Source: Prochlorococcus marinus CUG1417 (lineage in GTDB: Bacteria; Cyanobacteriota; Cyanobacteriia; PCC-6307; Cyanobiaceae). From it: 64,000 bases of DNA. Shown here piece by piece: positions 32,152 through 41,034 of this stretch. A program made the translations under genes and the position numbers. The stretch covers positions 310,001 through 374,000 of the forward strand of contig NZ_JAAORN010000001.1 in NCBI RefSeq assembly GCF_017695975.1, given 5' to 3'. The notes under the pieces are model-generated. The model was not told where the DNA came from and ran no database searches. It saw nothing but the letters and a program-made list of their open reading frames with translations. Within the stretch, counting starts at the first letter, position 1. Every line of letters begins with the position of its first letter.

Positions 32152-32256
32152 TTAGGTATTTATTAAATGTGAATTTATATAAGCAAAAGATATTGCTGCA
32201 CAAATTACCCAACTAAAGGGTAAGAACATTCTTATTTTTTCTTTGTTATTATTCAT
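32152..32256 (-). CDS. Very small membrane protein
   Basis: 34 residues: MNNNKEKIRMFLPFSWVICA then a short hydrophobic end. It lies just upstream of the 114-residue membrane protein on the same strand (5 bp gap) and may be translated with it. Confidence 0.4.
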   Translation of the reverse strand: MNNNKEKIRMFLPFSWVICAAISFAYINSHLINT

Positions 32257-32325
32257 TTTTTAATTATGGAAAATATTTTTAAAATCTGTGGATTTTATAG
32301 ATACCTTAAAACTAGAAGAATTAAA

Positions 32326-32348
32326 AAAGACGGTTTAAAACCGTCTTT
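32326..32348. terminator. Terminator hairpin
   Basis: AAAGACGG and CCGTCTTT around a TTTAAAA-type loop. On the minus strand it is followed by TTTTTTAATT, so it best serves the gene at 32375-32611. Confidence 0.75.
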
Positions 32349-32374
32349 GAAAAAGTAATTTCTCTAAAAATAAA

Positions 32375-32611
32375 TTATTTATCTTTTGAGGCTGAGAGTA
32401 CTTTAAGTTCTTTTTTTACTTCTTTTTCTCTCTCTTCAAGATGTTTTAGTTGAGCTTTAAAAGCATCTTCAAGTCTTACTTTTTGTGTTTTAATTTCATC
32501 AAGCTCTTCTTGATGTTGGTTTTTCTTTAACTCCTTCATTTCACTATCGGAAATAACATATACAGGGCGATATGAAGGTGTTTCAAAAAGAAGATCAAAC
32601 ATTGAATACAT
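32375..32611 (-). CDS. Small coiled-coil hypothetical protein
   Basis: 78 residues. The N-terminus MYSMFDLLFETPSYRPVYVI is conserved in style, with a proline/tyrosine stretch. The rest is a long charged coiled coil (EELDEIKTQKVRLEDAFKAQ, LEEREKEVKKELKVL). No domain name. A terminator follows. Confidence 0.6.
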   Translation of the reverse strand: MYSMFDLLFETPSYRPVYVISDSEMKELKKNQHQEELDEIKTQKVRLEDAFKAQLKHLEEREKEVKKELKVLSASKDK

Positions 32612-32815
32612 AAGTGACCTTTGAATTAGTACAAACTCAATATCTGATAATTCTTTTGAATATGAAAGGATAAATACCGAAGATATTGATACGGCAAATA
32701 CACCGAATTTCGGTTTACCTAACTCAACCGCCCAGTATTTACCGATCGAATTTTAAGGTATGTTTTAAAGTATTAAGGAGATGATTCTAAAGATCTAAAT
32801 CAAAAAGAACTAAAA

Positions 32816-33244
32816 ATGGATTTAAAAATTACTAAAACATTAGTAATCCCATCCAACGAAATTAAGTGGCGATTTTCTAGATCCTCCGGTCCTGGAGGAC
32901 AAAATGTAAATAAAATTGAAAGCAGAGTAGAGATTATTTTTAATTTAGAAGATTCCAAAGTATTAAATGATTATCAGAAAGCAATTCTTAAGAGAAACTT
33001 GAAAAACAAATTAGTGAATAATAGCTTACGTTTAGCGGTTCAAGAACATAGAAATCAATTATTAAATAGGCAGCTAGCTTTAATGAAATTTAGTTCAATA
33101 ATAAAAAATGCTTTAAATAAACCTTTTAAATTAAGAAAAAATACCCAACCCACTAAAGCATCACAAAAGAAAAGAGTTGAGGTTAAGAAAAAACGTGGCG
33201 AATTGAAAAAAAGTAGACAAAAAGAAAAAACATATCAAATATGA
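32816..33244 (+). CDS. arfB: Peptidyl-tRNA hydrolase / ribosome rescue factor ArfB
   Basis: Codon-independent release-factor homolog that frees stalled ribosomes by hydrolysing peptidyl-tRNA. The 142 residues hold the RF1-like catalytic loop SRSSGPGGQNVNKIESRVEI with GGQ at about residues 28-30. The C-terminal basic tail (KKRVEVKKKRGELKKSRQKE) inserts into the mRNA tunnel in family members. Release-factor domains 2 and 4 are absent, as expected. Confidence 0.9.
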   Translation: MDLKITKTLVIPSNEIKWRFSRSSGPGGQNVNKIESRVEIIFNLEDSKVLNDYQKAILKRNLKNKLVNNSLRLAVQEHRNQLLNRQLALMKFSSIIKNALNKPFKLRKNTQPTKASQKKRVEVKKKRGELKKSRQKEKTYQI

Positions 33245-33316
33245 ATAAACTAAATAAATATTTCCCTCGCAAATTTTAATGAAAGCATATTATTAATTTA
33301 ATTTCATTTTGGATTT

Positions 33317-33565
33317 TTGAATACAAATAATGATTTCTGGTTAATTGACTCTAATTTTGTAGGGGTGATGCGTTTCTACAAAGATAGAGATAATTCTGAT
33401 AAATCTATTGATTATATGTTTATTGAAGAAGGAATTATTATGGGAATTCATGGAGAAAATCCTCCATTAATGAAAACTAGAAAAAAAATTGTTATTGAAG
33501 AAGCAAGAATATTATGGCAAAAATTGTTAAATGAAGGTTGGCAAAAAACTAATAAAAAATGGTGA
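33317..33565 (+). CDS. DUF1651 family protein
   Basis: 82 residues from a TTG start. Pattern FWLIDSNFVGVMRFYKD, then GENPPLMKTRKKIVIEEAR and a closing LNEGWQKTNKKW, the DUF1651 layout. A second member lies at 42731-42988. The family is abundant in Prochlorococcus and of unknown function. Confidence 0.75.
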   Translation: MNTNNDFWLIDSNFVGVMRFYKDRDNSDKSIDYMFIEEGIIMGIHGENPPLMKTRKKIVIEEARILWQKLLNEGWQKTNKKW

Positions 33566-33593
33566 GCAAAGTCTACAAAAACTTTTTTTAATT

Positions 33594-33758
33594 TCAGAAA
33601 ATAAATGAACCTTTAGGGTATAGCCTGGAAATTTTTTTCTGCTGTAAATATTTCTTTTTTTTGATGTCGTTTTCATATCTTCTCAACATCATTAGATAGT
33701 AAGTAACTCCAAAAATAATTAAAAAAACAATAAATCTTATTCCTGCCTCGAAGTTCAT
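33594..33758 (-). CDS. Small membrane-anchored basic protein
   Basis: 54 residues: MNFEAGIRFIVFLIIFGVTY helix, then a highly basic region (RRYENDIKKKKYLQQKKISR). One N-terminal helix with the basic part predicted in the cytoplasm. Unknown. Confidence 0.5.
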   Translation of the reverse strand: MNFEAGIRFIVFLIIFGVTYYLMMLRRYENDIKKKKYLQQKKISRLYPKGSFIF

Positions 33759-33820
33759 ATGAGTATTAAACTTTATTCTAATCTGACAATTACTAATTAA
33801 AAATCAATCGGTATTTATAT

Positions 33821-34702
33821 CTAATTAAAACGTCTAGTAAAAATTTTTTTTGATTTTACTGTATAAAAAATACATAACAAAAATAATATTAAAATTGCAC
33901 TAAAGCTTCCGATTGGGTTTGGAATATTTTGTGTAAAAGGCCCTGCTAAAAAAGAAGGCGTATTTTCTTTGAATTCTATTAATCCATTATTTAATAAAAA
34001 CCAAATACCCACAAGTCCTCCATGAATTCCTATGCAATTCCATAAAGAGCCTTTATTTCTAATTTTTACTAATGATAGAAATATCCCAAGTAAAATAAAT
34101 CCCAAACGTAATCCTACTATGTTCCAAAAGATCTCATTTGATAAATTATGAACGAAGCTAAAAATTATAGCTTGTAAAGCTATTGATATTTTTGTACCAT
34201 ATTCAAATTTTAATTCTTCTAGTAACCAGCCTCTAAAAATTATTTCCTCTGCGAATCCAACACCTAATCCCAGTAAAATAGAATTTAACAATATTGTTGG
34301 CGAGAATTCACCTATCCAAGAAATATAATTTTTTTGTAATAGTGGTACAAGAATTAGAATTATTAAAACTAAAGCAAATAAAATACCTTGAGAAAAATTG
34401 AAAAAGTTTTTCAAGAATTTGTCTTTTGTTATCCCAAGAATTATCCAAGTACTTGATTTATTTCTTTTGATATAAAACCAATATGGGAGTAAAAAGATAA
34501 AAAGTAAAAAAGTAATAATAGTACCAATTAAGGATAAATTATCTTTTTCAAAATTAAACAATAAAAGTGGCTGAGATAAAGACCAGCCAATTCCATAAAG
34601 AATTGGAATAAAAAATATAGTGGATAAAAATCTTGGTCTTAAAAGAAAAAAACTTCTAATTAGTATCATTACATTTTTCATTTTAGTTTGAATATTAGTC
34701 AA
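33821..34702 (-). CDS. CPBP-family intramembrane metalloprotease (CAAX/Abi type)
   Basis: 293-residue polytopic membrane protein with about eight helices. The catalytic motifs are AEEIIFRGWLLEEL (EExxxR) and FSFVHNLSNEIF (first His); a second His lies in CIGIHGGLVGIWFLL. Family members are putative prenyl-protein proteases or bacteriocin-immunity proteins. The substrate is not evident. It overlaps the small upstream gene by 4 bases, so they are coupled. Confidence 0.85.
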   Translation of the reverse strand: MTNIQTKMKNVMILIRSFFLLRPRFLSTIFFIPILYGIGWSLSQPLLLFNFEKDNLSLIGTIITFLLFIFLLPYWFYIKRNKSSTWIILGITKDKFLKNFFNFSQGILFALVLIILILVPLLQKNYISWIGEFSPTILLNSILLGLGVGFAEEIIFRGWLLEELKFEYGTKISIALQAIIFSFVHNLSNEIFWNIVGLRLGFILLGIFLSLVKIRNKGSLWNCIGIHGGLVGIWFLLNNGLIEFKENTPSFLAGPFTQNIPNPIGSFSAILILFLLCIFYTVKSKKIFTRRFN

Positions 34703-34896
34703 CCCCAGCCTTTGCCTTTTATTATTCTAACTACTTGTTCAAAAAGTTTTAGCTTTTTCTTTTTACTATAATTTATGTTTTTTGTAAGATTAGATAAATC
34801 TTTATAAAATTGCCGAGTTATTTTATCTTCTTTATCACTAGGCCATAGTAAGTCTGAGCCCTCTTCATATTCTTCTTTATATCTTTCTTTATTCAA
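34699..34896 (-). CDS. Small charged hypothetical protein coupled to CPBP protease
   Basis: 65 residues: acidic N-terminus with EEGSDLLWPSDKEDKITRQF, basic C-terminus ending KGKGWG. It overlaps the start of the CPBP protease gene by 4 bases, so the two are likely translated together. No family recognised. Confidence 0.55.
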   Translation of the reverse strand: MNKERYKEEYEEGSDLLWPSDKEDKITRQFYKDLSNLTKNINYSKKKKLKLFEQVVRIIKGKGWG

Positions 34897-34984
34897 ATTT
34901 TTTTATATCGATATAATTTAAATTTTACTTATTGCAAATGCTTAAAAGTGATGTTTATTAAATTTGTATATTTATTTAAAATTT

Positions 34985-35074
34985 ATGCTGATTAATCTTC
35001 CAACTTTAGTCTTTACATTATTATCTCCATTCCTTATTTTTGCAGTAATAGTATCGGTTTACTTATTTCATTAG
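34985..35074 (+). CDS. Very small hydrophobic protein
   Basis: 29 residues, MLINLPTLVFTLLSPFLIFA then VIVSVYLFH: a single membrane helix. Unknown. It could be chance in AT-rich DNA, although the ATG start and tidy helix favour a real peptide. Confidence 0.35.
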   Translation: MLINLPTLVFTLLSPFLIFAVIVSVYLFH

Positions 35075-35103
35075 GAAGTATTTAATAAATAAACTTAATT
35101 AAT

Positions 35104-35199
35104 TTAAGGGTGTATTATGCCTACTTTTTCTAATGCAAATGATAAAACTGCAATTACGGCCATTACTGTTAAGATCTTGTTCTTTTTGATGAAATCCAT
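35104..35199 (-). CDS. Very small membrane protein
   Basis: 31 residues: basic MDFIKKNKIL, then helix TVMAVIAVLSFALEK and VGIIHP. Positive-inside topology. Similar in design to the other tiny membrane proteins in this window. Confidence 0.45.
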   Translation of the reverse strand: MDFIKKNKILTVMAVIAVLSFALEKVGIIHP

Positions 35200-35273
35200 A
35201 ATGCATATCAATAATCTATTTATTAAATTATTATATAAAATAATAAATATTTTAAATTATTATAACAATTAGA

Positions 35274-35414
35274 ATGGAACCCATATATGTAGGAGATTTA
35301 CTTCCCTCAATAGCTTCTTATAAAAAGATAATTGAAAAATATGATAAGGGTATAAAAGAGGGGGAATTTTATGAAGAACCTATAGGCGGAGATTTTAATT
35401 ACCCTGATTGGTAA
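35274..35414 (+). CDS. Small acidic hypothetical protein
   Basis: 46 residues: MEPIYVGDLLPSIASYKKII, acidic centre and an aromatic end GGDFNYPDW. Stops 2 bp before the next ATG, so it is probably co-translated with the 60-residue protein downstream. Confidence 0.5.
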   Translation: MEPIYVGDLLPSIASYKKIIEKYDKGIKEGEFYEEPIGGDFNYPDW

Positions 35415-35416
35415 AT

Positions 35417-35599
35417 ATGCTTACTACAAAAATAACTTTTGCCTTGGCAGATTGGATTAGAGAGTGGCGTAAGTGCCGGGATAAGAATCCTTCTATTGAT
35501 GAGTGTGTAAAATTTGTTCAGTGGAAATTGGAAGATTATAAACTTTCTGATAGTGATAAAAGAATAATTGAATCTATTTTGCTCTATGAATCTGAATAA
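35417..35599 (+). CDS. Small hypothetical protein
   Basis: 60 residues from ATG 35417: MLTTKITFALADWIREWRKC, then a charged region with ECVKFVQWKLEDYKL. Soluble and helical. Unknown. Confidence 0.5.
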   Translation: MLTTKITFALADWIREWRKCRDKNPSIDECVKFVQWKLEDYKLSDSDKRIIESILLYESE

Positions 35600-35729
35600 C
35601 AAAGAGACTATAGACTTTATTATTTATATTTATCTATAAAAAACAAAGGATCATTAAAATCCTCTTACAAATTAAGAAAAAAGTAAATCAGCATATTTAC
35701 GGATTTACTGAAAATATAAAAAGGAGTAA

Positions 35730-36034
35730 TTTATAAATGTTGAGTTCGGAGGCAATCTAAATGATTGATAGTCCGCCTGAAATTTAGCAAATTCCAAAAT
35801 ATAGGAAGCGTATTCCTGAGAATGGGATTATTCGAAAATTAAAGTTCAATCAATTAGTCTGATAAGACTTCGCTTTATAATTACTAGCGACAATAGGGAC
35901 TGAAATTATCGAGAGAAATCCCCGAATTCACATATTCTAGGTTTATGAGTAAATAGACTTTATAATATGTAATTTTATATCCTGTAAGAAGGAAATCAAA
36001 TATTAAAAAGGACTGCACAAGCAGTCCTTTTTTT
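35730..36034 (+). ncRNA. Candidate structured non-coding RNA
   Basis: The 510-bp gap 35600-36109 holds no credible gene but several local hairpins: CTAAAT/ATTTAG (35757-35787), AGGAA/TTCCT (35803-35817), GAAT/ATTC (about 35820-35833), AGTCT-GATA-AGACT (35856-35869) and CGACAAT/ATTATCG near 35887-35911. They end at a 12-bp terminator. A conserved-looking GC-containing stretch in AT-rich DNA, ending in a strong terminator without a gene before it, suggests a transcript of about 300 nt. It does not match tmRNA, RNase P RNA, SRP RNA or 6S by the motifs I can check. The 5' end and strand are inferred from the terminator. Confidence 0.5.
36005..36034 (+). terminator. Strong Rho-independent terminator
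   Basis: Perfect 12-bp stem AAAAAGGACTGC/GCAGTCCTTTTT with loop ACAA, followed by more T. It lies 75 bp upstream of the iminopeptidase gene and ends whatever is transcribed from 35.7 kb. Confidence 0.88.
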
Positions 36035-36109
36035 GTTTAACAAATTTCCTCTAAAATAGACTTCTTTTTGGATAATATTGATTAATAAAGTGTTTAAAAA
36101 TATTTCACA

Positions 36110-37060
36110 ATGAAAGATCAAGTCTTGTTTCCTAAAATTGAAGTTCGCGAAAAAGGTTTTTTACAAGTAAGTGATATTCATACGATTTATTGGGAAAGAT
36201 CTGGCAATCCAAATGGTAAAAAAATACTAGTTATTCATGGAGGCCCAGGCGGAGGAAGTCAAGCAAGATATAGAAGATACTTTGATCCAGATAAATTCGA
36301 TATTATTCAATTTGACCAAAGAGGTTGCGGGTCTTCAACTCCTTTCTCAGAATTAAAAGAAAATACTACTAATCATTTAGTTGATGATATTGAGAAATTA
36401 AGGATTCTATTAAAAATAGATAGTTGGCATTTGTTTGGTGGCTCTTGGGGCTCAACACTCTCACTTATATATGCAATAAAAAATCCCTCAAGAGTTAAGA
36501 GCTTAACTTTGCGAGGAATATTTTTATGTAGAAAGTTTGAATTATTGTGGTTCTATCAATATGGTGCAAGTGAGATATTCCCTGATGAATTTGATGAATA
36601 TATTTCTGTAATACCAAAAGAAGAAAGAAATGATTTGATAAGTTCTTTTTATAAATATCTAACATCATCAGATGCAAAAATTAGATCAAAAGCAGCAGCA
36701 TCTTGGACAAAATGGGAACTCTCAACTAGTCATTTAATAAATAAAAAATTCGATTTTGATAAGTCCCAAGTTAATTCTTTCGCAGATGCATTTGCAAGGA
36801 TAGAATGCCATTATTTTGTTAATAATATTTTCTTAGAAGATGATTTTATTTTGAAAAATATAAAAACAATAGAATCGATTCCAACAAAAATAATTCAAGG
36901 GAGGTATGACGTTGTATGTCCTGTTAGGAGTGCTTGGGATCTAAATAAGAAATTAAAAAATTCTGAATTAATTATTGTTAATGATGCTGGTCATTCAATG
37001 AGTGAAAAAGGTATAAGTATCGAATTAATAAAAGCTGTAAAAGGAATTGAAAATCTCTAA
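36110..37060 (+). CDS. pip: Proline iminopeptidase (S33 alpha/beta hydrolase)
   Basis: Releases N-terminal proline from peptides. The 316 residues begin in the family way (MKDQVLFPKIEVREKGFLQV). They have the oxyanion motif VIHGGPGGGSQARYRRYFDP, DQRGCGSSTP, the nucleophile elbow FGGSWGSTLSLIYA (Ser in GGSWGS), the acid Asp in GRYDVVCP and the catalytic His in DAGHSMSE. Full length. Stands alone. Confidence 0.93.
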   Translation: MKDQVLFPKIEVREKGFLQVSDIHTIYWERSGNPNGKKILVIHGGPGGGSQARYRRYFDPDKFDIIQFDQRGCGSSTPFSELKENTTNHLVDDIEKLRILLKIDSWHLFGGSWGSTLSLIYAIKNPSRVKSLTLRGIFLCRKFELLWFYQYGASEIFPDEFDEYISVIPKEERNDLISSFYKYLTSSDAKIRSKAAASWTKWELSTSHLINKKFDFDKSQVNSFADAFARIECHYFVNNIFLEDDFILKNIKTIESIPTKIIQGRYDVVCPVRSAWDLNKKLKNSELIIVNDAGHSMSEKGISIELIKAVKGIENL

Positions 37061-37084
37061 TAAAGAGAAATATGGTTTTAAAAA

Positions 37085-37258
37085 TTAAAGTCCATTATCT
37101 TCAATATTTTGTGCAATACTCCTAAGAAGTTCGACTATATCAGAATCTTCGCATTGAGTATCCTCTTTAAGCAAAATGCACTCGTCTCTGATACTTACAT
37201 TAGTACTCCACCATATACCTGAACTATTGGTATCGTCCCATTCAAATCTTTCAGACAT
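37085..37258 (-). CDS. Small acidic hypothetical protein
   Basis: 57 residues: MSERFEWDDTNSSGIWWSTN, then VSIRDECILLKEDTQCEDSD and a short helix. Acidic, with two cysteines. It is convergent with the iminopeptidase gene. Unknown function. Confidence 0.55.
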   Translation of the reverse strand: MSERFEWDDTNSSGIWWSTNVSIRDECILLKEDTQCEDSDIVELLRSIAQNIEDNGL

Positions 37259-37385
37259 AATTAATAAAATCTAATAAATACATTAAAGCTTGCATTAGTT
37301 CATCGTGGATTTATATATTTCATTTAAAAATTTAAAAAGCTTTCCTAGGCGCTCAAAGGAATCTAGAAATTTCTGACAATAAAAT

Positions 37386-38882
37386 TTAGAAATCCAATTT
37401 CAGTTCGTATTGTTTTTCTTTTTCCTTAGAAACAGTTTTTTTATTATTTATATTTTTTCTAAGCCTTTTTCTAGAGCCATGCTTTAAATAAATTTCTTTT
37501 GAGATATCCCAATATCCATCCTTTTTAGTGATTTCCTGGATTTTCTTCTTTGCAGTTTTAGTGCTATTTGGGATGTCAATTATTGGTCTTATGTAATAAA
37601 TTTGTTCATATTCTTCTTGATTAAATCTAGATAATAGCCATGGTTCATGAATGAAATTAAGTGATATATCCTTTAATTCTGGTATCCATTTTTTTATAAA
37701 TTTTCCTTGAGGATCATGATCTTTTCCCTGCTTAATAGGATTATAAATTCTATTGGTATTTATAGAAGTAGTTCCAGATTGCATTTGGCATTGGTTCCAA
37801 TGTATTCCAGGCTCATAATCTACAAATTTATTTGCTAATTCAGTACCTGAATCTTGCCATGGTAGCCATAAATTATAGCTAGCAAAAGACATTAACATCG
37901 CTCTCATCCTGAAGTTAATCCATCCATTGAAATTTAGTGAACGCATACATGCATCTACAAAAGGAAAGCCCGTATTACCTGAACTCCATGAATAAAGTAA
38001 TTCATTATTTTTTTCTCTAATATTTTTAAAAAAAGGATGGTATTCCCTAAACTCTAGTTCTGGTTCACTTTCAAGTTTCTGAATAAAATGACAATGCCAA
38101 GTTAATCTGCTTTTTAACATCCTTGAATTATTGTTTTTTGATATATTTGCCTTCTTAAAAATTTCTTTTAATGAAATGCATCCCCAACAAATGTATGGTG
38201 ATAGTCTTGTACAACTATCAAATGATTTTTCTGGGCTAGATATATCTTTTGAATAAGAATCTAATTTATTACTAAAGAAGTATTGCATTCTCTCTAAACC
38301 TTTCTTTCTTCCACCTTGCATTCTTCCTGGACAAGTTTCTTTTTTAAAGTTAAAAATTTCGTCTGAGGGTATTTCTCCAATATTAAAGTTAATAGAATTA
38401 ATTCTTAATGGAGCTTTAAGTAAGTTTTTGTCGGAATTTTCTTGCCACTTTTTAGACCAATTATTCCTATCTAAATTTCCTCTAAAAACTGAAAATTGTA
38501 GAAATTCCTTCCAAATAATATTTTTGCTTGAAGCCCATTCTCTTACTTTTTGATCTCTTTTATAAGTAAGCCAATCTCCGGTTTCTTGATGGCTATATAT
38601 ACCTTTGATTTTAAATTTTGTACTAATTTCATCAAAAATATTAATAACATTGCCAGTCCTAATAATTAATGGTTGGCCAATCTCAGCAAGTGCATTTCTT
38701 AAATCTATTAAACTTTCTTTGCAAAATTGCCATTGTCTATCTGAATGAGTATTTTGGCTCCAAATATTTAACTCAATAATATAAATAGGTAAAATATCAT
38801 TATCTTTTATAGCCTCACAAAGAGCTTCGTTATCAAAAATTCTTAAATCTTTCTTAAACCATAAGATATTTATTTCTTTCAT
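37386..38882 (-). CDS. Cryptochrome/DNA photolyase family protein
   Basis: 498-residue flavoprotein of the photolyase/cryptochrome family. The N-terminal antenna domain is about residues 1-130 (INILWFKKDLRIFDNEAL). The FAD-binding helical domain has TRLSPYICWGCISLKEIF, RLTWHCHFIQKLE, GNTGFPFVDACMRSLNFNGW and WLPWQDSGTELANKFVDYEP. The Asn and Trp positions of the FAD pocket are in FVDYEPGIHWNQCQMQSG. Light-driven repair of pyrimidine dimers is likely, and it suits a surface-ocean cell; a cryptochrome-like signalling role cannot be excluded. The lysine-rich C-terminal tail is unusual. Confidence 0.85.
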   Translation of the reverse strand: MKEINILWFKKDLRIFDNEALCEAIKDNDILPIYIIELNIWSQNTHSDRQWQFCKESLIDLRNALAEIGQPLIIRTGNVINIFDEISTKFKIKGIYSHQETGDWLTYKRDQKVREWASSKNIIWKEFLQFSVFRGNLDRNNWSKKWQENSDKNLLKAPLRINSINFNIGEIPSDEIFNFKKETCPGRMQGGRKKGLERMQYFFSNKLDSYSKDISSPEKSFDSCTRLSPYICWGCISLKEIFKKANISKNNNSRMLKSRLTWHCHFIQKLESEPELEFREYHPFFKNIREKNNELLYSWSSGNTGFPFVDACMRSLNFNGWINFRMRAMLMSFASYNLWLPWQDSGTELANKFVDYEPGIHWNQCQMQSGTTSINTNRIYNPIKQGKDHDPQGKFIKKWIPELKDISLNFIHEPWLLSRFNQEEYEQIYYIRPIIDIPNSTKTAKKKIQEITKKDGYWDISKEIYLKHGSRKRLRKNINNKKTVSKEKEKQYELKLDF

Positions 38883-38968
38883 AATTTTTTGTTTTAATCC
38901 TAGAAAACTAAGATTAAGTTTGTAGGTAAAAAATATAAAAAATTTTAGAATAACTAAAAATCAAAAAA

Positions 38969-39592
38969 ATGAAAATAACAAAAAAACTTTGGGAGGATAA
39001 TTATGAGATTGCTTTACTAAGTTTAAATACAAAATTTGTTCAAGGTTTAAAGAATGGAAGTCTCCCTAAAAATATATTTCAAGAATATTTAGCTCAAGAT
39101 TATTTCTTTTTAGAGACTTTTGCTAAGGCTTATGGTCTTGCTGTTTCCAAATCAAAAGATAAGTACTCAATAAGGAAGTTAAGTGAACTGTTAATGGGTG
39201 TTTCAGAGGAGTTAATACTTCATGAAACGTATGCAAGAGAATGGGATATTGATTTGTCTAATAACTATATAAAAAAAGCCACTAAAAATTATACAGATTT
39301 TCTTGATGATACTTCCAAAAGACTTAGCTCCGTTGAAATAATGTTTGCAATGACTCCATGTATGCGACTTTATTCTTGGATAGGAAAAAGTTTGTATAAG
39401 GAGGATTTTGACATTAAATATAAAGAATGGATAATTACTTATTCTGATGAGAGCTTTGAAAAGCTAGCAGATTCACTTGAAAATCTTATTGAGACTAATA
39501 AAGAAACATATGATATTAATCAGGCCAAATATTTATACAGGAGAGCTATGGAATTGGAGTTAGATTTTTTTAATGCATATTCAGATTTCTGA
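38969..39592 (+). CDS. tenA: TenA-family thiamine salvage protein
   Basis: TenA proteins hydrolyse aminopyrimidine breakdown products of thiamine or thiamine itself, returning HMP. The 207-residue all-helical protein has FLAQDYFFLETFAKAYGLAV style motifs (residues about 40-62), then ETYAREWDIDL and the C-terminal AMELELDFFNAY with the conserved Glu. The active-site Cys usual for TenA_C proteins is not clear, so it may be a TenA_E-type member. thiD follows 49 bp downstream. Confidence 0.87.
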   Translation: MKITKKLWEDNYEIALLSLNTKFVQGLKNGSLPKNIFQEYLAQDYFFLETFAKAYGLAVSKSKDKYSIRKLSELLMGVSEELILHETYAREWDIDLSNNYIKKATKNYTDFLDDTSKRLSSVEIMFAMTPCMRLYSWIGKSLYKEDFDIKYKEWIITYSDESFEKLADSLENLIETNKETYDINQAKYLYRRAMELELDFFNAYSDF

Positions 39593-39641
39593 TTTAAATT
39601 AAAATTTATTTATAGTACTTTCAAAAACAGGTTAATAAATT

Positions 39642-40421
39642 ATGTATTCTAAAATTGCACTTACTATAGGTGGAAGCGATTCTGGAGGTGGCGCAGGCAT
39701 CCAGGCTGACTTAAGAACTTTCATGGCACTTAAAGTCCATGGATGTTCTGTTATTACATGTATTACCGCTCAAAATAGTATAGAGGTTACATGCGTTCAA
39801 CCAGTAGAGAAGAATACTTTATTAAGTCAGTTAGACACTTTATTTGCTGATTTTGGTATTGATGCTTTAAAAACAGGAATGTTACTAAATGAAAGGATAA
39901 TTAAAGATGCTGCATTAAAATTAAATACATATGAAATTACTAAAATTATTGATCCAGTAATGGTTACAAGAACTGGTTCTAGATTACTGGAAGATTCTGC
40001 GATTGATGCTTATAAAAAACTCTTATTACCAATAGCGGATTTGGTAACTCCAAATATTTATGAGGCAAATTTACTTTCTGGTTTAGAAATAAAGAGTAAA
40101 GAAGATATCGAAAATTCAGCAAGAAATATTATTAATCTTGGTACTAAAGCGGTACTTATAAAAGGAGGCGGTTTAAAGGAGATGAAAGGAAAAGATTTTT
40201 TTCTCGACTTTAATGGAAGAAAAGAGTGGCTCTTTAATAATTTTATAAATACAAAAAATACACACGGTAGCGGTTGTACTTTAAGTGCTGCTATTTGTGG
40301 TTACAAAGCTTTAGGTTTTGAACTACTTGATTCCATACACAAAGCAAAATTATTTGTTGAGAAATCTTTAGAAAATTCTTACAAAATAGGATCTGGCCCA
40401 GGCCCGTTAGGCCATCATTAA
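39642..40421 (+). CDS. thiD: Hydroxymethylpyrimidine/phosphomethylpyrimidine kinase (ThiD)
   Basis: Phosphorylates HMP and HMP-P for thiamine synthesis. The 259 residues have [20 protein letters not shown] (residues about 6-25, substrate-binding), VIDPVM-type segment [32 protein letters not shown]-like AVLIKGGGL and the ATP/anion-hole motif [15 protein letters not shown] with the catalytic Asp replaced by the Cys-containing signature usual in ThiD. With tenA it forms a small thiamine-pyrimidine salvage operon. No TPP riboswitch is visible upstream. Confidence 0.95.
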   Translation: MYSKIALTIGGSDSGGGAGIQADLRTFMALKVHGCSVITCITAQNSIEVTCVQPVEKNTLLSQLDTLFADFGIDALKTGMLLNERIIKDAALKLNTYEITKIIDPVMVTRTGSRLLEDSAIDAYKKLLLPIADLVTPNIYEANLLSGLEIKSKEDIENSARNIINLGTKAVLIKGGGLKEMKGKDFFLDFNGRKEWLFNNFINTKNTHGSGCTLSAAICGYKALGFELLDSIHKAKLFVEKSLENSYKIGSGPGPLGHH

Positions 40422-40439
40422 TTATTTATAGAAGTGGAG

Positions 40440-40625
40440 TTAGAACCACCATTTCCTGTATGGTTTTTTTAAAAATAAGATTTCTTCAGATTCCCATCCT
40501 CCCTCCAACCACTCAAGATGCTCAAGCAATAAAGACTCACTTTCCCTTTTGCTTAATTTCCCAATTCTATTAGCAATACCATCGAACCTTACTTTCATCA
40601 ATTCCTCAATCTTGATGTTATTCAT
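40440..40625 (-). CDS. Small hypothetical protein
   Basis: 61 residues: MNNIKIEELMKVRFDGIANR, then LSKRESESLLLEHLEWLEGG and a basic aromatic end (KKPYRKWWF). Helical and soluble. No recognised family; convergent with thiD. Confidence 0.5.
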   Translation of the reverse strand: MNNIKIEELMKVRFDGIANRIGKLSKRESESLLLEHLEWLEGGWESEEILFLKKPYRKWWF

Positions 40626-40807
40626 AGGTTAAATAATAAATTTTTTCTACTGTTACTTGTATAGATTTTCTTGTCAACGATTTAATTTTATTTGCTTACT
40701 AGCATTTCTTGAATATGTATTAAATACAACTTTTTGGAATAGATAGTAATTAAGACTTATTCACATAGATGTAATAAAAGACTAATTTATATAAAAATAC
40801 TCAAACT

Positions 40808-40951
40808 ATGAATACAGAAGAAACATCAAAGAAAAAAACTATTTTAAATGTAGGCTATTGTGAAACTACCTCTGAATGGCTCAAAAGAATTATTACTGAA
40901 TTGGCAGATGAAAGTAAAAATTTTGTAGATTTGTCAGTTATTTGTGCTTGA
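40808..40951 (+). CDS. Small hypothetical protein
   Basis: 47 residues: MNTEETSKKKTILNVGYCET, then TSEWLKRIITELADESKNFV and DLSVICA. Two cysteines. Soluble. Not recognised. Confidence 0.5.
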   Translation: MNTEETSKKKTILNVGYCETTSEWLKRIITELADESKNFVDLSVICA

Positions 40952-41034
40952 GTTTTTAAAATATATATATTATTTTGATTTATATTTAAGGTTCCTATTA
41001 ATTGGAAGATAAATCTAAAAGATATTTTTGTTAA

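Noticed and set aside
38883-38968. TPP riboswitch before tenA-thiD
   Set aside because: The gap is 86 bp, AT-rich, and lacks the conserved CUGAGA and ACCUGA-type elements.
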